A DNA stretch of 64,000 nt from Lewinellaceae bacterium (GTDB taxonomy: Bacteria; Bacteroidota; Bacteroidia; Chitinophagales; Saprospiraceae), in assembly GCA_016716135.1 (NCBI GenBank), contig JADJWX010000013.1:193545-257544 (forward strand). The letters run 5' to 3'. Positions 17,025-23,559 of the stretch are shown here, one piece after another; position 1 is the stretch's first letter, and every line of letters starts with the position of its first letter. The translations under genes were made by a program, and so were the position numbers. The notes beneath the pieces are model-generated. The model searched no databases. It was not told the DNA's origin and saw only the letters and a program-made list of their open reading frames with translations.

Positions 17025-17899
17025 TGCGGCTTGCCAAACGGCGCGACGTTAATCACCGCTACACCCAACACCACCAACAACCCGCCCAGCAATACCACCC
17101 AGGAAACAGTTTCCTTCAGCAATAAGACCGACAACAGCACCCCGAACACCGGTACCAGGTTGTTAAAAATGGCCGTGCGGGTGGTGCCGATGGCGCGAAT
17201 CCCTTCGGTGTACCAGATAAAACCCAGCACCGTGCCCAGCAGCCCGAGGTAGGCCAGGGCAACCCAAACCTCCGGCGGTAAGGTAGTCAGGGGTAAGCCT
17301 TCCCAAAGTGCCAGGGGAAACAACCCGGCAGTACCGAGCAGGCACACAAGCGCCGTAGTTGCCAGAGGCGTTTGCATGGGCGAAATTTGCCGGCTTACCA
17401 GGGTGTATACTGCCCAGGTGGCCGGGCAACCCAGCGCCAGGAGTTCGCCCGTTCCGAAATGGTCGAACAAGGCGCCCAATTCCCCCCGCGCAATGACCAC
17501 CACCGCGCCAAACAGGGCGATCAACCCACCCAGAACCTGTTGCCAACGCAGTTTTTCACCAAAAAACAGCGCCGTGGCAAAGAGCACCATAACCGGATTC
17601 AACGCAACCAATAGCGACGCCCGGCTGGCGGGCAGAATTTTCAAAGCGCTGAAAAAGAAAAAATTATAGCCGATGATTCCGGACAGTGCCAGTACCAGGT
17701 GCAGCACCCAACCACGCCGGTCGGGCCGGGGCCAGGGGCGCTTGCGCAGGAGCATCAGCGCAACCAAACCCAGGCTGGCAAAGGCAAAGCGCAGGAAGGC
17801 TCCTGCGAAAGGTTCCAGCTGTTGGGCGGCAATGCGTGTGGCGATGAAGGTGCCACCCCAGATGCAGGAGACGGCGAGGAGTTTTAGGTAAATATGCAT
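17021..17899 (-). CDS. EamA/DMT-superfamily permease
   Basis: 292 residues from ATG 17899 (MHIYLKLLAVSCIWGGTFIA); the longer frame to 17950 adds a poor-quality extension. Ten hydrophobic helices are visible in two five-helix halves, each an EamA repeat: the first with SCIWGGTFIATRIAA, the second with LGCPATWAVYTLVSRQI and AYLGLLGTVLGFIWYTEGI. DMT permeases of this type (RhaT/YdcZ/RarD class) export amino acids, nucleotides or other small metabolites across the inner membrane; the substrate is not predictable. Its 3' end meets the nucleotidyltransferase gene with a 19-nt gap. Confidence 0.88.
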   Translation of the reverse strand: MHIYLKLLAVSCIWGGTFIATRIAAQQLEPFAGAFLRFAFASLGLVALMLLRKRPWPRPDRRGWVLHLVLALSGIIGYNFFFFSALKILPASRASLLVALNPVMVLFATALFFGEKLRWQQVLGGLIALFGAVVVIARGELGALFDHFGTGELLALGCPATWAVYTLVSRQISPMQTPLATTALVCLLGTAGLFPLALWEGLPLTTLPPEVWVALAYLGLLGTVLGFIWYTEGIRAIGTTRTAIFNNLVPVFGVLLSVLLLKETVSWVVLLGGLLVVLGVAVINVAPFGKPQ

Positions 17900-18058
17900 A
17901 TCCCAAAAGGTGAAAGTAGCGGAAATTTTGTTGAACAGGTATCCACACACCGGAGCTATTCCGCACCCCGGCAGGTATAGTTTTGAAAAATGGGTCCGAT
18001 ATTCAGGTTACGGGTTTTGAAACGGCGTGGATAACTCGTGTTTACGTTGTTGGGCGGA

Positions 18059-18504
18059 TCATAAATTTCCTAAAAGCATCAGTTTTTTGAGCAAAAATGG
18101 ATAACCCAACAGGCAAAACAATACACCCCAGCGAAATAATCCGGGAGGTAAAATTCCAATCGGATCGGTTTCAAGGGCAACATCCCGTCGGGACTTGTAG
18201 AAATAATACCACAGTTTCACTTTTTGCCCAACGTTGTACGGGGAGGCCGTCATGTAGTGTGTGGAATAGTGCCTGTGTGTCCCCAATCTGTGGTAAAATC
18301 GACTATGGAGCCTCGCCTTCTCCTTCAACGGCGCTGAACAACTCCCGGGTTCTGCCGCATTTCTACGACAGTCCCTTCTGCTTCAATACCCTTTGATTTG
18401 ACACGTTCCACTAGGTTTTTTCGGTCATACGCCAGGATGAGCAGGAATGTTCCGATGATGGCAAATACCGGCATCACTTGCATTAACGTTGCGAGCAGTT
18501 TCAT
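18059..18504 (-). pseudogene. Decayed DUF3592-like membrane protein
   Basis: Reading the minus strand from ATG 18504 gives MKLLATLMQVMPVFAIIGTF and a transmembrane segment, then GIEAEGTVVEMRQNPG, then an in-frame TGA at 18325-18327. In the same frame SIVDFTTDWGHTG follows, and in another frame YNVGQKVKLWYYFYKSRRDV and a second hydrophobic helix run to the stop at 18059. Taken together this is the layout of a DUF3592 protein (TM, beta-domain with VxF and GQxVxVxY, TM). At least one stop and two frame changes are needed, so it looks like a true pseudogene. The family call is by motif memory only. Confidence 0.5.
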
Positions 18505-18631
18505 ACCAGAAAGTTTTGTACAAAGAAAGCGGGTTTGACCGGATTTTTGGCGCAGAAGAAGTTATCAAATTGGAGTGCAAGTTCAAGTTGCGCGGGTGTG
18601 TGTTTTCAGGTTGTAATCAAGCGTTTGACAA

Positions 18632-18672
18632 AATAAAAATCCCGGATTTTTCTGGTTGAAAAACCCGGGATA
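18632..18672 (-). terminator. Intrinsic terminator of the tail-collar genes
   Basis: On the minus strand: TCCCGGGTTTTT, loop CAACCAG, then AAAAATCCGGGA, followed by TTTTTATTTTG. The stem of about 12 bp has one mismatch. It lies about 30 nt after the stop of the collar gene at 18699, so the two tandem collar genes probably end here. Confidence 0.8.
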
Positions 18673-18698
18673 GTATGCTGCCGGCTCGTTCAGGCCGT

Positions 18699-19232
18699 TC
18701 AACTCCGCGATGGGTAGATGCCCTGGATACAAATAATGAAATTCATACCCAGATAAGGCTGCATAATGTTTATCGGTTGGTTGCCTCCGGCTGATGTTTC
18801 GGTAGCGCTCACCCCGGCCAGTTGCCCATTGGCTGTCGACGCTGCTGCATAGGTACTCGCAGTAGTGCCGGCCAGGACATTGCCATCCGGTTCATCGGTG
18901 GTGGCATTGCCGGTAGACACGGCAATTTTGGCTGTTACCTGGTGCGTGTGGGAGGCCAGATTATTGACCGTCAGGGTGACTTGTTCGGCGCCGCCCCGTT
19001 GGCCAAGGTTGATATTGGACAAGCCCGGGCCGTTGCCGGCGCCAACCGGTATGCGACCGCGAAAATCGGGCAGGGCAAACGTCGTTCTGCCGTCGCCGCC
19101 ATAGATCGTCCCGATCAGGGAAAACAGTGCTTCATTTGATGCAATTGCAAGTAGTTGCCCCTGGCAATAGGCCCAGGCGCGTGGGGCAAAATTGCCGCCG
19201 AACCATATTATCTGTGCAAGATATCCTTCCAT
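18699..19232 (-). CDS. Tail-collar (microcystin-dependent-like) protein, second of tandem pair
   Basis: 177 residues from ATG 19232 (MEGYLAQIIWFGGNFAPRAW). It contains the phage tail collar motif: WAYCQGQLLAIASNEALFSL, then IGTIYGGDGRTTFALPDFRG and RIPVG. After that come LASHTH and an Ala/Thr-rich C-terminal region with NFIICIQGIYPSR at the end. Its upstream neighbour has the same length (177 aa) and architecture. Family knowledge: such proteins, also called MdpB/microcystin-dependent proteins, are found in tandem in Bacteroidota chromosomes without phage genes; their function is unknown. No signal peptide. Confidence 0.88.
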   Translation of the reverse strand: MEGYLAQIIWFGGNFAPRAWAYCQGQLLAIASNEALFSLIGTIYGGDGRTTFALPDFRGRIPVGAGNGPGLSNINLGQRGGAEQVTLTVNNLASHTHQVTAKIAVSTGNATTDEPDGNVLAGTTASTYAAASTANGQLAGVSATETSAGGNQPINIMQPYLGMNFIICIQGIYPSRS

Positions 19233-19293
19233 AATTGTAAGGTTTAAGTTGATTGAAATGAACATTTTGATACTGGAAAATAGCACGTTGTAC

Positions 19294-19827
19294 TTAGCCG
19301 CGGGACGGGAAAACCCCCTGGGTACAAATGACGAAGTTCATTCCTAAAAATGGCTGGACAATGCTGATCGGTTGGCTCCCGCCGGTGGAAGCTGCCGTAG
19401 CGGATACGCCGTTGAGTTGACCGTTGGCGGTTGACGCTGCGGCATAGGTGTTCGCGGTGGTTCCGGCCAGAACGTTGCCGTCCGGCTCATCGGTAGTAGC
19501 ATTACCGGTAGAAACGGCTACTTTAGGCATCACCTGGTGCGTGTGGGCTGGCATTTGTGCCACGGTCATGGTAACACGCTCCGCACCGGCCCGTTCGCCC
19601 AAACGGATATCGGACAAGCCCGGGCCGTCTCCGGTGCCAACCGGCACGCGCCCGCGAAAATCGGGCAGGCCAAAGGTTGTTCTTCCGTCGCCGCCGTAAG
19701 TGGTTCCAAGCAGGGAAAACAGTGCCGTGTTACTTGAAATCGCGAGCAACTGACCCTGGCAATATGCCCAATATTTTGGCGCGAAATTGCCTGCAAACAT
19801 GATAATGGTTGCCATTGTACCTTCCAT
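19294..19827 (-). CDS. Tail-collar (microcystin-dependent-like) protein, first of tandem pair
   Basis: 177 residues, start MEGTMATIIMFAGNFAPKYW. Same architecture and length as the following paralogue; the stretch AYCQGQLLAISSNTALFSLL and then GTTYGGDGRTTFGLPDFRG is nearly identical, and the C-terminal FVICTQGVFPSRG ends the same way. The 61-nt gap to the next ATG contains no terminator, and the shared terminator lies at 18632-18672. The paralogues probably arose by tandem duplication. There are no other phage-structure genes nearby. Confidence 0.88.
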   Translation of the reverse strand: MEGTMATIIMFAGNFAPKYWAYCQGQLLAISSNTALFSLLGTTYGGDGRTTFGLPDFRGRVPVGTGDGPGLSDIRLGERAGAERVTMTVAQMPAHTHQVMPKVAVSTGNATTDEPDGNVLAGTTANTYAAASTANGQLNGVSATAASTGGSQPISIVQPFLGMNFVICTQGVFPSRG

Positions 19828-20291
19828 AAAAAAAGATTTAAATTGTTAAAATTTGGTTGAATGATTTCTTACTGACGGGCAACGCCGGAGGCTGGGCGTT
19901 CCGGCGCCGTACATTTTCAATTGGATTTTATTTTTCGGTGGCCATACCACATAGACGTATGCCGAATGAAAATTCTAAACGGCGCGGGGCAGACAATTCA
20001 GGGGGATCGTTAACTTGAAACCAAACCTGGCCCTTGAAAAAACTTGCGTTGGGCTTGCGCCTTTCCGATCCGGGCCGCCCACAAAAAGTGGGTGTAGTCG
20101 AAAGTACCCGACATTCATTTAAAAATAGCGCTGTAAAACAGGAGGGAGTCTCAAGGTACGGTAGGATTTATTGAAACAAAAAAATAATACATAAAGTAAT
20201 GAAAATACGCCGGAAAGAGAGTGGTTTGGGCGAAACCGAAAGTCAGGCATCGGAGAACAACCATGAACTTGCTGCAACCCGGTTTTAGCCG
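19828..20291. other. Intergenic region, no gene seen
   Basis: Holds the leader and presumably the promoter of the collar genes, which are read leftwards. A GCCGGA-(10)-TCCGGC inverted repeat lies at about 19886-19911. No TAnnTTTG box was found with confidence. Nothing else is recognised up to the stop of the LRR gene at 20292. Confidence 0.4.
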
Positions 20292-20915
20292 TTACCCGGT
20301 TTTGCAGGCAATGCGCGTCCGGCGCTCAAAATCCATCACATCAACGCTCAACAGGTTTTTATTCGGCAGGCAGTAAAAATTTTCCAGGGCGGCTTTGTGC
20401 TCCAGGCCGATCCCGTCCAGGGTGCTGAGGTTGTTGTGTGCGCAGTGAATCGTTTCGAGTTGGGTCAGCCCGGCCAGTGGCTGGAGGGATTCTACCTGGT
20501 TGTCGTTGAAATACAGGTTTTTCAGGTTTTTCAAATTTTCTACTCCCTCCACTGAGCGCAATTTATTGCTAAAAACAAACAACGACTTCAGGTAGGTCAT
20601 GTGCGCGATCTCCTTCAGAGAAACGATGTTGTGGTTGGTTACCACTAATATTTCAATGCCGGGCAGTTCAACGACGCCGGAAAGATCGTCCAGCTCAATC
20701 GTCATATTGGGAAACATGGCCGACGGGCCGGCAAACCGCAGCGGGCCGGTGTTCCAGATCAGGTGCAGGGTTGCGTCGGGCGGAAATTTAGTGTTGGATT
20801 GTTGCAAAAAGGCTTCGTTAAAAGCCTGTTTCCAGGGCTCGGTCAGGTTGTTCCACCATCGCCGGTATTTTTTTATTTCATCTTTGGTGGGTGGAGCGAG
20901 CGGCGAAGTATCCAT
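20292..20915 (-). CDS. Leucine-rich-repeat protein
   Basis: 207 residues, no signal peptide. After a 40-residue N-terminal region (KYRRWWNNLTEPWKQAFNEA) come four or five LRR units of the short bacterial type: LEILVVTNHNIVSLKEIAHM-like, then LKSLFVFSNKLRSVEGV, LKNLYFNDNQVESLQPLAGL and LETIHCAHNNLSTLDGIGL. LRRs mediate protein-protein contacts; the partner is unknown. Similar N-terminal WWNxLTxxWKxAF segments occur in Bacteroidota LRR proteins, but I cannot name a role. It is separated from the M50 operon upstream by a long perfect hairpin (20925-20969). Confidence 0.8.
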   Translation of the reverse strand: MDTSPLAPPTKDEIKKYRRWWNNLTEPWKQAFNEAFLQQSNTKFPPDATLHLIWNTGPLRFAGPSAMFPNMTIELDDLSGVVELPGIEILVVTNHNIVSLKEIAHMTYLKSLFVFSNKLRSVEGVENLKNLKNLYFNDNQVESLQPLAGLTQLETIHCAHNNLSTLDGIGLEHKAALENFYCLPNKNLLSVDVMDFERRTRIACKTG

Positions 20916-20924
20916 TTGGCTGAA

Positions 20925-20969
20925 TTTTAAAGATTATTGTGGCGTGTCATGCCACAATAATCTTTAAAA
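20925..20969. repeat. Perfect 19-bp inverted repeat
   Basis: TTTTAAAGATTATTGTGGC (20925-20943), loop GTGTCAT, and the exact reverse complement (20951-20969). It lies just upstream of the LRR gene start and after the M50 operon. On the coding strand the T-run comes before the stem rather than after it, so it is not a standard terminator; an operator or protein-binding site is possible. Confidence 0.7.
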
Positions 20970-21138
20970 AAATACAATCGGACCGCAGATCACTACAGAT
21001 TTTCAACCTGGGGTTGCGAAAACCTGTTTTTTACCTGCATGTTTGGGCGACGGCATCCCGGCTTTTTCAAACGGCAGTACGTACAGTATCCCATTTTCGA
21101 AAACATTGAAATGCCAAACGGCGCCCGCCCCAAACCGG

Positions 21139-22251
21139 TCATTGCGCCAATGCGCCCAACAACCGGAATTCCAGTTGTTCCGAACCGTTCCACACCGCTT
21201 TTTGGGCCAGCCGGCCCAATCCTTGTGTTGCAAGACGTTTGGCTTCGGCGTGCTCGCCATTTACCCGGAGCAAGGCTGCTTTCAGGCGCAACACCGCCAA
21301 ATCGCTGCGTTTGGTCAGCTGCCGTTCAATTTTAGCCCACCACTCGTTTGCGGCGGCAGCGTCTTGCCGGAGGTAGGCGGCGGCAAAACATACCTCCTTC
21401 CAAAATTCTGCCCGGAATGCTGAAGGCATATTTCCGGACAGCCGGCCAAGGCGTTCCGCAACACGTACCGCAGCATCGTTGTCGCCGGTTGCCAGGTGAT
21501 GCTGGAAGGCAAAAAAGTCGGCGTACACGGCATAGTCGGGATCTTCACGAACCAGTTCGATCAGCGCCAAATCGATTTCTTCGAACGGTTTTCCAGCCTG
21601 AAAAAAAGCAGTGAGCGCCAACATGGCCCGCTCGATTTCGGCAGTTTTTCCGCCGGAAACCAGCCGGAAATAGCGCGCCCGGTCCGTGAAAAACATGCCC
21701 GTCCGGCGCGGCAGGGTAGTGGCCAGCAGCAAGGCGCCCGATACGACCGCGCTGATCAGAAAAAAACAGGCAAGGTAACGGGCTGTCAGGCTTGGCTCCC
21801 CCAGAAGTGACCAGGTTGCCAGCGCGCCCAGGAAGACCAGCAGCAAGGAACCCAACGGGCCGGCAGCCACTACGCGGGCGAAGCGCTGTGTGAGATCGGT
21901 GGACTGCGTACTCGGTAAGGTGGCGGCTACACCCCCAAACAATTGCATATCCGTATTGAAATAAACCTGGATGCTATCGTTTCCCGGGTGACGGCGCAGT
22001 CCGAGGAACCCGGCCACAAACAGTTGAAAACGGAAGCCCTGTGCGAGGCCCGTCAGCAAATGTGCTAACTCGTGGAAAGCCAGGGCAAACCAGGTGGCAA
22101 TCAGGGCAATGCTTACGGTCATCAGTTTTTGAATCGGGCCGTCAGCAGGTATGAAATCGCCGAGCACGCGCCCCAGTTGCATGCCGGCATAGCCAAAAAA
22201 TGCGCCTGCTGCCAGGCCGGTTGCGAGTTGGATAACTTGTTCTTTTTTCAT
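21139..22251 (-). CDS. M50-type site-2-protease-like membrane protein
   Basis: 370 residues. Transmembrane segments run through the first 190 residues, with the zinc motif HELAH at residues 60-64 inside a hydrophobic helix, as in M50 metallopeptidases. The usual second motif (N-x-x-P-x-x-x-x-D-G) is not obvious, so activity is uncertain. From about residue 205 a soluble alpha-helical domain follows (FFQAGKPFEEIDLALIELVR, and VLRLKAALLRVNGEHAEAKR), TPR-like. It is the third gene behind an ECF sigma factor. M50 proteases elsewhere release sigma factors by cleaving anti-sigma factors in the membrane, so a regulatory link is plausible but not shown. Confidence 0.75.
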   Translation of the reverse strand: MKKEQVIQLATGLAAGAFFGYAGMQLGRVLGDFIPADGPIQKLMTVSIALIATWFALAFHELAHLLTGLAQGFRFQLFVAGFLGLRRHPGNDSIQVYFNTDMQLFGGVAATLPSTQSTDLTQRFARVVAAGPLGSLLLVFLGALATWSLLGEPSLTARYLACFFLISAVVSGALLLATTLPRRTGMFFTDRARYFRLVSGGKTAEIERAMLALTAFFQAGKPFEEIDLALIELVREDPDYAVYADFFAFQHHLATGDNDAAVRVAERLGRLSGNMPSAFRAEFWKEVCFAAAYLRQDAAAANEWWAKIERQLTKRSDLAVLRLKAALLRVNGEHAEAKRLATQGLGRLAQKAVWNGSEQLEFRLLGALAQ

Positions 22252-22253
22252 GA

Positions 22254-22865
22254 TTATTCCGGTTTTTCCAATAAGTCAATATTTGTTTTTAGTTGATTGA
22301 GATACGTGCCGAAGGCCAGGTTGTTCATCCGGCGTGCGAGCCAAAAACCCGCGGGCGTAAGCACCAGCACGGCGGCGATCAGGAAGCCCAGTGTTTTGGG
22401 TTCGCGCAGGGCGGCGTCGAGGTCGGTTCGGGTGGCCAAACTCAGAAAAAAGCCGCCGGCAATGGAGATCGGATAGATGAACAAGGCTACCCGTTCCTGC
22501 CAGTTGATCCAGGCGCGAAGTTGGGTATGGTAAGCTTTCATCACCGGAAGCAAGGGCCCGTTCATATCCGGAACGGGAGGCAGGCGGTGCAGCTTGTATC
22601 CGGTAAAAAGCGCGGCCACCAGGTAAGCGGCAATCAAAATGCCCAGGCAAATGCGGACATAGGGGTGTGAATTCCAGACAAACAATGCGATAAAAAGCAG
22701 GATAAAAGCCACCGCATAACCCATATTAATCCGGGCGTTCCGGCGCAATTTTGCCAGCGGGGACTCTGCCGGATGCCGCATCAGGTCCGAAACGGCCAGC
22801 CGCACCGGCTCGCCGGGAGAAAAGTGGCGTTCATTGAGCCGGTTCCATTCCTGTTGAAGATCCAT
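22254..22865 (-). CDS. Membrane protein downstream of ECF sigma factor
   Basis: About 203 residues. I chose ATG 22865 (MDLQQEWNRLNERHF) because it matches the start typical of this kind of protein; an ATG at 22889 is possible. The coding start overlaps the sigma gene by 35 nt, so translation is likely coupled. Four hydrophobic helices are visible (NMGYAVAFILLFIALFVW, YLVAALFTGYKL, and two more). The 45-residue N-terminal cytoplasmic part is where an anti-sigma contact would lie. A sigma-coupled membrane protein often is the anti-sigma factor; here that is inference from position, not from motif. Confidence 0.72.
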   Translation of the reverse strand: MDLQQEWNRLNERHFSPGEPVRLAVSDLMRHPAESPLAKLRRNARINMGYAVAFILLFIALFVWNSHPYVRICLGILIAAYLVAALFTGYKLHRLPPVPDMNGPLLPVMKAYHTQLRAWINWQERVALFIYPISIAGGFFLSLATRTDLDAALREPKTLGFLIAAVLVLTPAGFWLARRMNNLAFGTYLNQLKTNIDLLEKPE

Positions 22866-23337
22866 AGTTAAGGCGTTTAATAAGTTCATTTTTAATGCGA
22901 TGCAGTTTGACGGCTACATGGTTTTTGGTCAGGCCGGTGATGTCGGCAATGTCCTCGTTGCTGAAGCCATCGAGTTGGAGCACCACGAGGGCGCGTTCCG
23001 TTTCCGGGAGTTGACGGATGGCATGGTGCAGGCGTTCGGCGTTGTCGGTGGATTCCGGCGCTGGCGCCGGCTGTTCCGGGATGTGCTCCAAACTTTCGGT
23101 AGCGTTGTTTGGGCGCCGCCGGTGGGTAAGTACCGTATTCAGGCTGATCCGGTATAACCAGGTGGAGAACTTGGACCGGCCCTGAAATCCCGGGAACGCC
23201 TTCCATGCCTGGTAGAGAATTTCCTGCTGCAGGTCGCGCCGGTCGTCGGGATGATCCACATACAGCAGCACGATTTTATGAACGATGCCCATATTCGCTT
23301 CGAGCTGCTGCAGGAAAACCTGTTCGGGTGTTGTCAT
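22831..23337 (-). CDS. ECF-type RNA polymerase sigma factor
   Basis: 168 residues. Region 2 is visible as IVLLYVDHPDDRRDLQQEIL followed by YQAWKAFPGFQGRSKFSTWL and YRIS, the conserved -10-binding and core-binding part; region 4 as LPETERALVVLQLDGFSNED followed by IADITGLTKNHVAVKLHRIK, a helix-turn-helix. There is no region 1 or 3, typical of ECF factors. It heads an operon with a membrane protein (start overlapping its end) and an M50-type protein, both read in the same direction. Bacteroidota ECF factors of this class often respond to envelope or nutrient signals; the signal here is unknown. Confidence 0.92.
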   Translation of the reverse strand: MTTPEQVFLQQLEANMGIVHKIVLLYVDHPDDRRDLQQEILYQAWKAFPGFQGRSKFSTWLYRISLNTVLTHRRRPNNATESLEHIPEQPAPAPESTDNAERLHHAIRQLPETERALVVLQLDGFSNEDIADITGLTKNHVAVKLHRIKNELIKRLNYGSSTGMEPAQ

Positions 23338-23559
23338 GCGTTTAAAAAGTCAGTTTGGCTAATTAGTAGCAGGAGCGGTGGAAAAATTACAGCGCAATAA
23401 AAAAATTTTTTTGCCGGATTTCAGCAGCTCCGGATTCAGGCGGCGCTACGCTTGCTTTCCTGCGGGTGGAAACCGTATATTGGCCCCGAAACCACCCTAT
23501 CCTATTTCACCACCACCCGGATGAAATGGGATTTTTTTTTGTACCAAAACCGCTTTTGT

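Noticed and set aside
18097..18396. 99-residue plus-strand frame
   Set aside because: Antisense to the decayed DUF3592-like gene, which has recognisable protein features.
18699..19827. Prophage
   Set aside because: Only tail-collar domains; no capsid, terminase, integrase or lysis genes, and flanks are ordinary chromosomal genes.
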